Below are positions 17,026-25,888 of a stretch of DNA of 64,000 nt, one piece after another; within the stretch, counting starts at the first letter, position 1, and each line of letters starts with the position of its first letter. The stretch covers positions 62,001 through 126,000 of the forward strand of contig NZ_BDAY01000011.1 of assembly GCF_001612685.1 (NCBI RefSeq). The letters are read 5' to 3'. Source of the stretch: Nocardia altamirensis NBRC 108246. Its GTDB lineage: Bacteria; Actinomycetota; Actinomycetes; Mycobacteriales; Mycobacteriaceae. The notes under the pieces were generated by a model. That model was given only the letters and a program-made list of their open reading frames with translations. It was not told where the DNA came from and made no database searches. A program made the translations under genes and the position numbers.

Positions 17026-17844
17026 GTGTCATCAATTGTCGTGGAGCCGACACCGATTCGGGCTCGGTCGGCTGCGCGCCTGCGCCCAGGCAAAACCTGG
17101 TTGCGGGTCGTCAGCCCGCTGATCATCGTCATCGCCTGGCAACTCGCCAGCGCCACCGGAGCGCTACCCGAGCGCCTGCTCGCCGCACCGACCACGATCG
17201 CGCGGACCACCTGGGACCTGCTGCAGGAAGGCACACTGCAGGAAGCGATCACGGTGTCACTCGGCCGGGCCGCGACCGGATTCGCGATCGGCGCCGTGCT
17301 CGGCATCGGACTCGCGATCCTGGCCGGGCTGAGCACGCTCGGCGAATACCTCGTCGATCCGCCCATGCAGATGCTGCGCACCGTGCCGTTCTACGGCCTG
17401 ATCCCGCTGCTGATCCTGTGGTTCGGCATCGGTGAACTGCCGAAGGTGGTGCTCGTCGCGTTCGGCGTCGCGATTCCGTTGTACCTCAACACCTTCGCCG
17501 GAATCCGCGGCGTCGACGGCAAACTCGCCGAGCTCGCCGCGGTGCAACAACTGAGCAGGGCGGCGCTGATCGGGCACATCGTGCTGCCCGGCGCACTGCC
17601 GCAGACTCTGGTCGGACTGCGGCAATCGCTCGGTATCGCCTGGCTGGCGCTGATCGTCGCCGAACAGGTCAATGCCGATGCCGGACTGGGCTTTCTGATC
17701 AACGATGCCCGCGAATTCCTGCGCACCGACGTCATCGTGGTCGGGCTGCTCGTCTACTGCGTGCTCGGCCTGCTCACCGACGCATTCGTCCGACTGATCG
17801 AAGGGAAGGCGCTGGCATGGCGACGCGGATTTCTGGGGCAGTGA
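17026..17844 (+). CDS. ssuC: Aliphatic sulfonate ABC permease SsuC
   Basis: A 272-residue inner-membrane permease with about six helices. The EAA loop of BPD-type importers is present (ELAAVQQLSRAALIGHIVLPGALPQTLVGLRQSLGIAW). The GTG at 17026 is chosen because it follows a GAGG motif; the ATG 60 bases upstream lies in the leader hairpin. First gene of the ssuCBAD operon, whose role is uptake of alkanesulfonates as a sulfur source. Confidence 0.88.
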   Translation: MSSIVVEPTPIRARSAARLRPGKTWLRVVSPLIIVIAWQLASATGALPERLLAAPTTIARTTWDLLQEGTLQEAITVSLGRAATGFAIGAVLGIGLAILAGLSTLGEYLVDPPMQMLRTVPFYGLIPLLILWFGIGELPKVVLVAFGVAIPLYLNTFAGIRGVDGKLAELAAVQQLSRAALIGHIVLPGALPQTLVGLRQSLGIAWLALIVAEQVNADAGLGFLINDAREFLRTDVIVVGLLVYCVLGLLTDAFVRLIEGKALAWRRGFLGQ

Positions 17845-18572
17845 TCACCGAGGCGTTGGTGGACGTCGCACCCGTTGCCCGCGTCCGCAACCTGGTGCGC
17901 GACTTCGACGGCCGCCGCGTCCTCGACAACCTCGATCTCGACATCGCCCCCGGCGAATTCGTCGCCCTGCTCGGGCGCAGCGGCTCGGGCAAGTCCACGC
18001 TGCTGCGTGCGCTCGCCGGGCTCGATCGCGGCGTCGAAGGCGAGCTGACTACCGAGGGCACGATCGCCGTCGCCTTCCAGGAGCCGCGCCTCGTCCCGTG
18101 GAAACGCGTGCTGGCCAACGTCTTTCTCGGATTGAAGCACGCCGACCCCAAGGCCGCGGCCCGCGCCGCGCTGGAGGAGGTCGGGCTGGCTGAACGCGCC
18201 GCGGCCTGGCCGCTCACCCTGTCCGGCGGCGAAGCCCAACGCGTCAGCCTGGCCCGCGCCCTGGTCAGGGAACCGGATCTGCTCCTGCTCGACGAGCCGT
18301 TCAGCGCCTTGGACGCACTCACCCGGATCACCATCCACCGCCTGGTCATCGACCTGTGGCAGCGCCGCCGCCCCGGCGTCCTGCTGGTCACCCACGATGT
18401 CGACGAGGCACTGCGCCTCGCCGATCGGGTGCTGGTGCTCGGCGCGGGCCGCATCGCCCACGAATCCCGCATCGACCTGCCGCGCCCGCGCCGCGGCGAC
18501 CATCCGCACCTGATTTCCCTGCGCGAAACCCTGCTCGCCGAGCTCGGCGTGGCACCGGAAGGAACCCGATGA
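17817..18572 (+). CDS. ssuB: Aliphatic sulfonate ABC ATPase SsuB
   Basis: A 251-residue ATPase with Walker A GRSGSGKST (near residue 54), Q-loop AFQEPRLVPWKRV (typical of nitrate/sulfonate/taurine importers), signature LSGGEAQR, Walker B LLLLDEPFSALD and switch THDVDEAL. It overlaps ssuC by 28 bases and ssuA by four. Confidence 0.9.
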   Translation: MATRISGAVITEALVDVAPVARVRNLVRDFDGRRVLDNLDLDIAPGEFVALLGRSGSGKSTLLRALAGLDRGVEGELTTEGTIAVAFQEPRLVPWKRVLANVFLGLKHADPKAAARAALEEVGLAERAAAWPLTLSGGEAQRVSLARALVREPDLLLLDEPFSALDALTRITIHRLVIDLWQRRRPGVLLVTHDVDEALRLADRVLVLGAGRIAHESRIDLPRPRRGDHPHLISLRETLLAELGVAPEGTR

Positions 18573-19573
18573 AAGCCAGAAGGCTGCTGCTCGCAACGAC
18601 TCTCGCTCTGGTCGTGGCGGTCGGCACCGCCTGTGGGTCCGACACTGCCGAGGACGCGGCGGTCCGCCCCGACGGCACGGTCGACCTGTCCCAGGTGACG
18701 TTGCACCTCGGCGATCAGAAGGGCACCGGGCTGCAAGCGCTGCTCACCGCAGCAGGCGAACTGGACAAGACCCCCTACAAGATCGAGTGGTCGCAGTACA
18801 CGGCCGGCCCGCCGATGTTGGAGGCGATCAACTCCGGCGCCGTCGATTTCGGTGGCGTCGGCAACGCCCCTCCGGTGTTCGCCGCGGCAGCCAAGTCGGC
18901 GATCAAGATCGTCAGCGCCTATCAGTCCGGCAAGGACGGCCAGGCCGTCGTCGTCCCCAAGGATTCACCGCTGCGCACCCCGGAAGACCTGCGCGGCAAG
19001 AAGATCGCCGTCACCAAGGGCAGCTCGGCACACCACCACCTGCTGACCGTGCTGACCAAGGCGGGCATCAAGTGGGACCAGATCGAACCGCAGTTCCTGC
19101 AACCCGCGGACGCGCTCGCGGCGCTGACCACCGGCCGGGTCGACGCGTGGGCCATCTGGGATCCCTACACCGCCCAGGCCCAACAGCAGGCGAACGCCCG
19201 AATCCTGGTGGACGGCAACGGATACATCCCCGGTGACGTCTTCTACGTCGCCGGCGACAAAGCACTGAACAACAAAGCGACCACCGCCGCACTGCGTGAC
19301 CTGCTCGCCCGCATCGGACGCACGCACACCTGGGTCAACGACCACCCCGAACAGTGGGCGAAAACCTACGCCGAACTCACCGGCCTGCCCTACGACGTGA
19401 TCCTCACCGTCGTCAAACGCGGCCGCTACCTCGACCATCAACTCAACGCCGCCACCATCGCCGCCGAACAAGGCGTCGCCGACGCCTTCTCCGACGCGGG
19501 GCTGATCCCGCGCAAGGTCAATATCGCCGACTACACCGACACCCGCTTCAACGACCTGTTCCCCGCATCCTGA
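18569..19573 (+). CDS. ssuA: Aliphatic sulfonate-binding lipoprotein SsuA
   Basis: A 334-residue solute-binding protein. The signal peptide ends in the lipobox GTAC (Cys near residue 22), as usual for Gram-positive binding proteins. The NMT1/THI5-like fold shows in GDQKGTGLQALLTAAGEL, SGAVDFGGVGNAPPVFAAAA and GRVDAWAIWDPYTAQ. The gene overlaps ssuB by four bases and is followed 12 bases later by ssuD. Confidence 0.9.
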   Translation: MKARRLLLATTLALVVAVGTACGSDTAEDAAVRPDGTVDLSQVTLHLGDQKGTGLQALLTAAGELDKTPYKIEWSQYTAGPPMLEAINSGAVDFGGVGNAPPVFAAAAKSAIKIVSAYQSGKDGQAVVVPKDSPLRTPEDLRGKKIAVTKGSSAHHHLLTVLTKAGIKWDQIEPQFLQPADALAALTTGRVDAWAIWDPYTAQAQQQANARILVDGNGYIPGDVFYVAGDKALNNKATTAALRDLLARIGRTHTWVNDHPEQWAKTYAELTGLPYDVILTVVKRGRYLDHQLNAATIAAEQGVADAFSDAGLIPRKVNIADYTDTRFNDLFPAS

Positions 19574-19585
19574 GGAGTTGGCCCC

Positions 19586-20731
19586 ATGACTTTGTCGTTC
19601 CACTGGTTCCTACCCACCTACGGCGACTCCCGCGGCCTGGTCGCGGGCGGGCACGGCACCTTCATGTCCGGCGATCGCCCCGCCTCGCTGCGCTACCTGA
19701 ACCAGATCGGCGCCGCCGCCGAGGACAACGGCTTCGAAGCCGTGCTCACCCCGACCGGCGCCTGGTGCGAGGACGCCTGGCTGACCACCGCGATGATGGT
19801 CGAAACCACCGAGACGCTGAAGTTCCTCGTCGCGTTGCGTCCCGGCCTGACCAGCCCGACGCTGGCCGCGCAGATGGCGGGCACCTTCCAACGGCATTCG
19901 CGCGGCAGGCTGCTGCTCAACGTGGTGACCGGTGGCGAGCCGCACGAACAGCAGGCCTACGGCGACTTCCTGGACAAGACGCAGCGCTACGCGCGCACCG
20001 GCGAATTCCTGCACGTGGTGCGGGAACTGTGGCGCTCGCACGAGCCGATCACCTTCGAGGGCGAGCACATTCACGTCCGCGAGGCATTGCTCAGCAACCG
20101 TCCCGATCCGATCCCTCCGGTGTTCTTCGGCGGCTCCTCGGCCCCGGCCGGTCCGGTCGCGGCCCGCTACGCCGACACCTACCTCACCTGGGGTGAGCCG
20201 CTGCTGGCCGTCAGCAGGAAACTCGAATGGATCCGCCGCCTCGCCGTCGACGAGGGCCGGGTCCTCGACTACGGCCTGCGCATCCACGTGATCAGCCGCG
20301 ACACCTCCGAAGAGGCGTGGGCCGAGGCCGATCGACTGCTGCAAGGCATCGATCCCGCCGACGTCGAACGCGTGCAGGCCAGTCTGGCCCGCAGCGAATC
20401 CGAAGGCCAGCGGCGGATGTCGGAACTGCACGGCGGCAGCACCGACCGGCTCGAGATCGCGCCGAACCTGTGGGCCGGTGTCGGGCTGGTGCGTGGTGGC
20501 GCGGGCACCGCGCTGGTCGGATCGCACGCCGAGGTCGCCGAGCGGCTGCTCGAATACGCCAAGCTCGGCATCACCCAGTTCATCCTGTCCGGGTACCCGC
20601 ACCTGGAAGAGGCGTACTGGTTCGGCGAGGGCGTGCTGCCGATCCTCGAGCGCAAGGGCGTGTGGAAGCACCCGTCGCGCCAGGCAGTTCCGCCGGCCGC
20701 GATACCGTTCGCGGCATCGTCCAGCAGCTGA
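19586..20731 (+). CDS. ssuD: FMNH2-dependent alkanesulfonate monooxygenase SsuD
   Basis: A 381-residue bacterial luciferase-family enzyme that splits alkanesulfonates to aldehyde and sulfite. Family hallmarks are FHWFLPTYGDSRG at the start, NVVTGGEPHEQQAYGDFLDKTQRYARTGEFL, and HGGSTDRLEIAPNLWAGVGLVRGGAGTALVG near the active site. GAGTT (19574-19578) is the ribosome site. No SsuE flavin reductase is present, so reduced FMN must come from elsewhere. Last gene of the operon. Confidence 0.93.
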   Translation: MTLSFHWFLPTYGDSRGLVAGGHGTFMSGDRPASLRYLNQIGAAAEDNGFEAVLTPTGAWCEDAWLTTAMMVETTETLKFLVALRPGLTSPTLAAQMAGTFQRHSRGRLLLNVVTGGEPHEQQAYGDFLDKTQRYARTGEFLHVVRELWRSHEPITFEGEHIHVREALLSNRPDPIPPVFFGGSSAPAGPVAARYADTYLTWGEPLLAVSRKLEWIRRLAVDEGRVLDYGLRIHVISRDTSEEAWAEADRLLQGIDPADVERVQASLARSESEGQRRMSELHGGSTDRLEIAPNLWAGVGLVRGGAGTALVGSHAEVAERLLEYAKLGITQFILSGYPHLEEAYWFGEGVLPILERKGVWKHPSRQAVPPAAIPFAASSSS

Positions 20732-20787
20732 CCGAGTCTAACCGCTGAATCGGCGCGGCCCCGGCCGTCGCACTCACGACTCTCGGT

Positions 20788-20852
20788 GCGCAAAGTGGGA
20801 ACTGGTGGCGGAGGCCTCTCGCGAAATGCCGCCACCAGTTCCCACTTTGCGC
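20788..20852 (-). repeat. Palindromic element, perfect 24-bp arms
   Basis: Arms 20788-20811 and 20829-20852 are exactly complementary. The 17-base loop, read on the minus strand, is CATTTCGCGAGAGGCCT, two bases different from the loop at 15170. It lies between ssuD and the permease gene and is in opposite orientation to the 15146 element. Confidence 0.92.
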
Positions 20853-21015
20853 TTGCGGCCCGCCGGGCGGCCCGCCGGGCGGCTGGTGGGTGCACTCGGT
20901 GCGGCGACGCAGCCTGCGCAAACACCCCAATTGGTGATTGCGGCGGACCACCTACGAGAATGGACATCCGGCCCGGCCCTCCGCTGGGCCGCTGGACTGT
21001 TTTCGTAAGGGAGTC

Positions 21016-22419
21016 ATGACCACCGCACGAGCCGAGCGATGGCGCCGCCGCCTACCTGACACCGCGACAGCCGAGGGGACGCCGAAACTCTCGCGCAGCC
21101 TCGGCCGCCTCGATCTCACCGCGATGGGCGTCGGCACCATCGTCGGCGCGGGCATCTTCGTCATCACCGGTGTGGCCGCCGCGGAGAAGGCAGGCCCATC
21201 GATCGTGCTGTCGTTCCTGCTCGCCGGGACCGTGTGCGTGCTGGTCGCGCTGTGCTACAGCGAGCTCGCCGCGATGGTGCCGGTCTCCGGCAGCGCCTAC
21301 ACCTACACCTACGCGACCCTCGGTGAAGGACCCGCGTTCCTCGTCGGCTGGAATCTGCTGCTGGAATTCGTGATCGCGGGGGCCGCGGTCGCCATCGGCT
21401 GGTCGGGGACGACGGTGGCGGCGCTGGACTCCCTGTTCGGGATCACCGTCCCGAAAGCGCTGGCCGCGGGACCCGGCGAAGGCGGGATCGTGAACCTGCC
21501 CGCGGTGCTGATCATCGCAGTGATCGTCGTGGTGCTCGTCGGCGAAGTGTCGCTGACCGCGCGCATCACCAAAGCGCTGGTCGGTGTGACGATCGGCGTG
21601 CTTGTGCTCGTCGTCGCCGTCGGCGCCCCGCACATCGACGTCACCAACTGGACCCCGTTCGCGCCCTTCGGCATGAGCGGCATCGTCGGCGGCGCGGCCA
21701 TCGCGTTCTTCGCGTTCCTCGGCTTCGACGTCGTCGCGGCATCGGCCGAAGAGGCGCGCAACCCGCGCCGGGACGTGCCGTTCGCCATCATCGGCACCGT
21801 CCTCATCGCGACCCTGCTCTACGCGCTGGTCAGCGCCGTGCTCACCGGGATCGCGCCGTTCGCCTCGCTCGACAACAGCGCGCCCATCGCGACCGCGTTC
21901 GGTGGGCTGAAGATCGGCTGGATCGGCAACGTCATCGTGATCGCCTCGATCATCGCGCTCACCAAGGGACTGCTGCTGATCGTGTATGCGCAGGTGCGAC
22001 TGATGTTCGCGATGTGCAGGGACCGCCTGCTGCCCTTCGGCCTCGCCCAGACCGGCAAACGCGCGACGCCGGTGCGGTTGACGCTGGTGCTCGGCCTGTT
22101 CGGTGCCGTGATCGCCGGGCTGCTGCCCATCGACATCGTGGTCGAGCTGGTCAATATCGGTGCGCTGTCGGCGTTCGCGGTCGTCTGCGTCGGCGTGCTC
22201 GTCCTGCGCAAGGCCGAGCCCGAACGGGAGCGCCCGTTCCGCACCCCGTTCGTGCCGGTGGTTCCGGTGCTCGCGCTGATCGGCTGCGTGCTGCTCGCGA
22301 CAACGCTGGACGGGCTCACCTGGGTGCGCTTCGCGGTCTGGGTCGTCGTCGGGCTGGGCGTCTACCTCGGATACAGCCGCAAACGCTCCACCCTGGCGCC
22401 GGTGGCCGTGCGCAACTAG
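21016..22419 (+). CDS. Amino acid permease, APC superfamily (cationic amino acid transporter type)
   Basis: A 467-residue membrane protein with about 12 helices. The APC signature GVGTIVGAGIFVITGVAA lies in helix 1, and FFAFLGFDVVAASAEEARNPRRDVP marks the loop after helix 6. The ATG at 21016 follows GGGAG at a good distance; an upstream in-frame ATG at 20938 would add a non-conserved stretch. It would import or exchange an amino acid through the cytoplasmic membrane; the substrate is not evident. Confidence 0.88.
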   Translation: MTTARAERWRRRLPDTATAEGTPKLSRSLGRLDLTAMGVGTIVGAGIFVITGVAAAEKAGPSIVLSFLLAGTVCVLVALCYSELAAMVPVSGSAYTYTYATLGEGPAFLVGWNLLLEFVIAGAAVAIGWSGTTVAALDSLFGITVPKALAAGPGEGGIVNLPAVLIIAVIVVVLVGEVSLTARITKALVGVTIGVLVLVVAVGAPHIDVTNWTPFAPFGMSGIVGGAAIAFFAFLGFDVVAASAEEARNPRRDVPFAIIGTVLIATLLYALVSAVLTGIAPFASLDNSAPIATAFGGLKIGWIGNVIVIASIIALTKGLLLIVYAQVRLMFAMCRDRLLPFGLAQTGKRATPVRLTLVLGLFGAVIAGLLPIDIVVELVNIGALSAFAVVCVGVLVLRKAEPERERPFRTPFVPVVPVLALIGCVLLATTLDGLTWVRFAVWVVVGLGVYLGYSRKRSTLAPVAVRN

Positions 22420-22424
22420 CACAA

Positions 22425-22440
22425 ACCGCCCACCGGCGGT
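22425..22440 (+). terminator. Hairpin after the amino acid permease gene
   Basis: ACCGCC-CACC-GGCGGT forms a 6-base stem six bases after the stop codon. It has no T-tract, which is common for high-GC actinobacterial terminators. Confidence 0.45.
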
Positions 22441-22548
22441 CGGGAAATCTCACATATGCCGTGGAATCCATTGCGCCCCAAGCAGGTTTTCGGCAGGCTC
22501 ACAGAAGCCGACGCCTGCCGGTGCGGCCAGAGGAAGGGACGATGCACG

Positions 22549-22959
22549 ATGTCGGACGACGAGAAGAAGATCCGGGTCCTGATCGAGCGGTGGGCTGCCG
22601 CCGTCCACGCCGGTGACCTGGATGCCGTCCTGGCCGATCATTCCGACGACATCGTCATGTTCGACGTGCCGCGCCCCGACGAAGGACTGCGCGGCATCGA
22701 CGCCTACCGCGCCGCCTGGCCAGCCTTCTTCGAGTGGCAGGCCCAGGGTGCGACCTTCGAGATCGTCTCCCTCGACGTCACCGCAGGCACCGACGTCGCC
22801 TTCGCCCACGCCCTACTCCTGTGCGGCACCGCCGAAGATTTCGCCGAGAACCCAGCCCGCCGGCTGCGCCTCACCCTCGGCCTACGCAAACAGAACGGCC
22901 GCTGGACCGTCACCCACGAACACCACTCCTTCCCCGACACCACCCTGCCCGCGGTCTGA
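22549..22959 (+). CDS. SnoaL-like / ketosteroid-isomerase-fold protein
   Basis: A 136-residue NTF2-fold protein: KIRVLIERWAAAVHAGDLDAVLADHSDDIVMFDVPRP is the family N-terminal helix and first strand, and RKQNGRWTVTHEHHSFP the last strand. The ATG is placed by AGGAAGGGA (22531-22539). Such proteins are often small isomerases, hydrolases or binding proteins; the reaction is not predictable here. It is a single gene. Confidence 0.8.
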   Translation: MSDDEKKIRVLIERWAAAVHAGDLDAVLADHSDDIVMFDVPRPDEGLRGIDAYRAAWPAFFEWQAQGATFEIVSLDVTAGTDVAFAHALLLCGTAEDFAENPARRLRLTLGLRKQNGRWTVTHEHHSFPDTTLPAV

Positions 22960-23435
22960 GCGGATCGGCCCGACTTTGTTGCGGGCGATGCATACATGCG
23001 CGGCGTAGCCGTCACGCGCCGTTACCCCACGCCCGAGCGTCGCTGGGGATCAACCACAGTGCGCCTGGACTTTCGTCAGCGCCGCACCAGAGTTCGCACG
23101 TCTCCTCGGAGTCCACACTCTCTCTGCCCATCCGCACCCACTTCGGGTGCCCAGAACGGGGCGGATTCCCAGAAGGACTGCGGAAACCGCCCGGCTTGTT
23201 GCGGGCGATGCATACATGCGCGGTGTGCATGCTGGTCGCATACGAATTGGGTTGGTGGGCCTCATGATTCGGCATCAAGTGCACGCGGGGTTCCACGTGA
23301 ATCCGGCGGAGCCGGTGCGCACCGGACGCGGTTTCCGAGGGCGAGTGTGAAATGTGGTTGGGTCGACAGGTGGGGCATGCGTCGGTAGAACCGAATGGGA
23401 GACGACTCCCGCGGCTGAACCTACGGAGGGATCAC
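22960..23435. other. Gene-free stretch with a 28-bp direct repeat
   Basis: No convincing gene is present. A 28-base direct repeat centred on GCGATGCATACATGCGCGG occurs at 22976-23003 and 23196-23223, 220 bases apart. The ribosome site of the next gene (GGAGGG, 23425-23430) ends the region. Confidence 0.7.
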
Positions 23436-24296
23436 ATGGGTGGCATCAGGCATCGTCGATGCGTGGTCGACGGCATCGATATCTTCTATCGCGAGGCGGG
23501 GCCGGAGGACGGGCCCGTGGTGTTACTGCCACACGGTTATCCGTCGTCGTCGTTCGAGTTCCGCAACTTCATGCCCGCGCTCGCCGATCGCTGGCGCACG
23601 ATCGCGCCCGACCTGCCAGGTTTCGGCTACAGCGAAGCGCCCGCTGATTTCTCGTACACCTTCGACGGCTACTCGGCGTTTCTCCGCCGCTTCACCGAGG
23701 TGCTCGACCTGCAGGAATACGCAATCTACTTGCACGACTACGGATCCCAGTTCGGGCTGCGGCTGGCGATGGACGCACCGAAGCGGGTGCGCGGGCTCAT
23801 CGTGCAGAACGGTGACATCTACGAGGACCAGCACGGACCGAAATATGCACCGCTGAAACGTTTCTGGAACAACCCGACGGACGAGGGGCGGGCTGCGCTC
23901 GCTGCCGCCGTCACCGAGGAGGGGTTCCGGGGCGAGTTCATCGGTGAGCTACCCGAGCACCTCGCCGATCGGGTCAGCCCCGACCTGTGGACCCTGTCCT
24001 GGTCGGTGACGCGCACCCCCGAACGTCGCGCGAACCTCGTGAATCTGCTTGCCGATCAACGTCATACGGTGCCCTGGTTCACCAGGCAGCAAGCGTATCT
24101 TCGCGAGCACCGCCCACCGACCCTCATCGTCTGGGGCCGCCACGACGGCTACATGCCCGAGGGCGCTGCGCACGCCTACCATCGCGACCACCCCGACGCC
24201 GAGCTGCACATTCTCGACGGCGGGCACTGGTTGCTCGAAACCCATCTCGACGAGGTGGTCGGACTGACCAGGGACTTCCTCGAGCGCCTGAGCTGA
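23436..24296 (+). CDS. Alpha/beta-hydrolase, epoxide hydrolase / haloalkane dehalogenase type
   Basis: A 286-residue cytoplasmic enzyme. HGYPSSSFEFRN carries the oxyanion HG-P. The nucleophile is Asp in LHDYGSQ, not Ser, which separates it from esterases. The acid is in VWGRHDGYMP and the catalytic His is in GGHWLLE. A GGAGGG motif sits 6 bases before the ATG. It probably opens an epoxide or removes a halide through an Asp-ester intermediate. Confidence 0.82.
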   Translation: MGGIRHRRCVVDGIDIFYREAGPEDGPVVLLPHGYPSSSFEFRNFMPALADRWRTIAPDLPGFGYSEAPADFSYTFDGYSAFLRRFTEVLDLQEYAIYLHDYGSQFGLRLAMDAPKRVRGLIVQNGDIYEDQHGPKYAPLKRFWNNPTDEGRAALAAAVTEEGFRGEFIGELPEHLADRVSPDLWTLSWSVTRTPERRANLVNLLADQRHTVPWFTRQQAYLREHRPPTLIVWGRHDGYMPEGAAHAYHRDHPDAELHILDGGHWLLETHLDEVVGLTRDFLERLS

Positions 24297-24330
24297 CTCG
24301 ACTCGGGCACGGCGACATACCTCCGGCTCT

Positions 24331-24423
24331 CACATCGCGGAGGCCATCACATCGCGGAGGCCGGTGCACATCGCGGAGGCCGGTGCACATCGCGGAGGCC
24401 GGTGCACATCGCGGAGGCCGGTG
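24331..24423 (+). repeat. Tandem 19-bp repeats between hydrolase and SRPBCC genes
   Basis: One partial and four perfect copies of CACATCGCGGAGGCCGGTG lie between two convergent genes. No open frame or pairing explains them. They end 7 bases before the stop of the SRPBCC gene. Confidence 0.95.
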
Positions 24424-24429
24424 CGAACC

Positions 24430-24897
24430 TCAGCTGTCTTTGCGGAGCGACTCTTGATAATTGGTTTCGATCCGCTCCCGCAGGCCCTTCTCGGTATGCC
24501 GGATCGCCGGCCCGATGAACGCCTGGATCACCCGATCCAGCGCCTTGCCCGCCAGCCCACCCGGCACCCGATAATCAGCGGTAGCGGTCACTTTCGTCGT
24601 CTCGGCACCGACCGGAGCGAAGTCCCACCGGATCGTGCCCTCGATCCCCTTGATCGCCCGCATCGTCACGCGCTCACCATCGACCCACTCGACGGTGTCC
24701 GCGCGCAACTTCAACGTCGTCGGCCCCAGATGCAGCGCGGTATCGAACACCGAACCGATGCCCGAGGTCTGCTCCCCCACCGGCGTGAAATGCCGCACAC
24801 CGAACATCCAATCCGGCACATTCCGATAGTCCTCGACATACCCGAACACGAAGCCCACCGGCGCTTTACACGTTGCACTGTGCTCGACATGCCCCAT
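24430..24897 (-). CDS. SRPBCC-family (polyketide cyclase / START-like) protein
   Basis: A 155-residue single-domain protein beginning GHVEHSATCKAPVGFVFGYVEDYRNVPDWMFG, the typical SRPBCC N-terminus with the W near the first helix. DFAPVGAETTKVTATADYRVPGG is the central beta sheet, and a long C-terminal helix ends it. The ATG at 24897 follows an AGAGGGG ribosome site on the minus strand. The fold binds a hydrophobic ligand; no catalytic residues are evident. Confidence 0.82.
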   Translation of the reverse strand: MGHVEHSATCKAPVGFVFGYVEDYRNVPDWMFGVRHFTPVGEQTSGIGSVFDTALHLGPTTLKLRADTVEWVDGERVTMRAIKGIEGTIRWDFAPVGAETTKVTATADYRVPGGLAGKALDRVIQAFIGPAIRHTEKGLRERIETNYQESLRKDS

Positions 24898-24980
24898 AGC
24901 GGCCCCTCTGATCCTCGCGTTCGTTGCCTCGACCCTAGGACACCCACCCCATCCGCGCCCTCCGAACGTCAATCCCATGC

Positions 24981-25037
24981 CGAGGGGGTACTGGTGCAGG
25001 CATCGCCCGAGAGAGATCCTGCACCAGTACCCCCTCG
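24981..25037 (+). repeat. Palindromic element, variant stem, perfect 20-bp arms
   Basis: Arms 24981-25000 and 25018-25037 pair perfectly. The stem contains GGGGGTACTGGTGCAGG, unlike the 15146 and 20788 stems, yet the loop is again 17 bases (CATCGCCCGAGAGAGAT). A more decayed relative follows at about 25088-25130. Confidence 0.9.
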
Positions 25038-25183
25038 ATCCGCAGAAGCCACCCGAACTTCAATCTCCTCGAGCCCATTCCGACGAGGTGCTGCTGTAGC
25101 GAGTTGCGCCACCAGCTCCCCTCGATGCGCTGCCGGATGGTGCAGCTGAATCGAACATGGGACGACTCGGCCGTTAGGGTCGG

Positions 25184-25819
25184 GTGGTGACTTGGACAGT
25201 GGGCTTCGACCTCGACATGACGCTGATCGACTCGCGACCGGGCGTCAGCCGGGCCATCGACCTGCTCGCAGCCGAGTTCGACCTGCCGATCCGCGGCAGC
25301 GACTTCGCCGAGCGGCTCGGGCCGCCGCTGGCCACCATGCTGGTCGAACTGGGTGCACCGGAAGAACTGGTGCCAACGCTGGTCACCCGCTACCGCGAGC
25401 TGTATCCGACGATCGTGGCGAGCGTTCCCGCGATGCCCGGCGCCGATGCCGCGCTCGCCGCCATCGACGCCCGCGGCGGGCGCGTCCTGGTCGTCACCGG
25501 CAAACACGGCCCGCTCGCCCAACTGCACATCGACGAACTCGGTTGGCGGATAGACCATCTCGCAGGCGACCTGTGGTCAGCGAGCAAAGCCTCGGCGCTG
25601 CGTGACCAACACGCGAACGTCTACGTCGGCGACCACGTCGGCGACATGCGCGGCGCACGAGCAGCGGGCGTGCTCGCGGTCGGCGTCCCCACCGGCCCCT
25701 GCGACGCCGACGAACTCCGCGCGGCAGGCGCGGACGTCATCCTGCGCGACCTCACCGAGTTCCCGGACTGGCTGGCCGCCGAACTCGACCCCACCGACCC
25801 CGTCGCCACCGCAAGCTGA
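25184..25819 (+). CDS. HAD-superfamily hydrolase
   Basis: A 211-residue protein. Motif I is FDLDMTLID (nucleophile Asp), motif II VVTGKHG (T/S), the motif III Lys is near SKASALRDQ, and motif IV is VGDHVGDMRGARAAG. This matches Gph/PGP-like phosphatases (phosphoglycolate or pyrophosphate type). GTG at 25184 or 25187 are both possible starts and there is little leader, so the mRNA may be leaderless. Substrate unknown. Confidence 0.85.
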   Translation: MVTWTVGFDLDMTLIDSRPGVSRAIDLLAAEFDLPIRGSDFAERLGPPLATMLVELGAPEELVPTLVTRYRELYPTIVASVPAMPGADAALAAIDARGGRVLVVTGKHGPLAQLHIDELGWRIDHLAGDLWSASKASALRDQHANVYVGDHVGDMRGARAAGVLAVGVPTGPCDADELRAAGADVILRDLTEFPDWLAAELDPTDPVATAS

Positions 25820-25888
25820 ATCGCTAACCTGCACACGAGGTAGCGCGGCGACGATATCGCGAGCGCGCGTTGAGAGGAGAACGAAGCA

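Noticed and set aside
24331..24423. Possible CRISPR array
   Set aside because: Repeats are contiguous with no unique spacers.
24364..25149. 261-residue plus-strand frame through the 19-bp repeats and SRPBCC gene
   Set aside because: Shadow of the SRPBCC gene, which has a clear fold on the minus strand.
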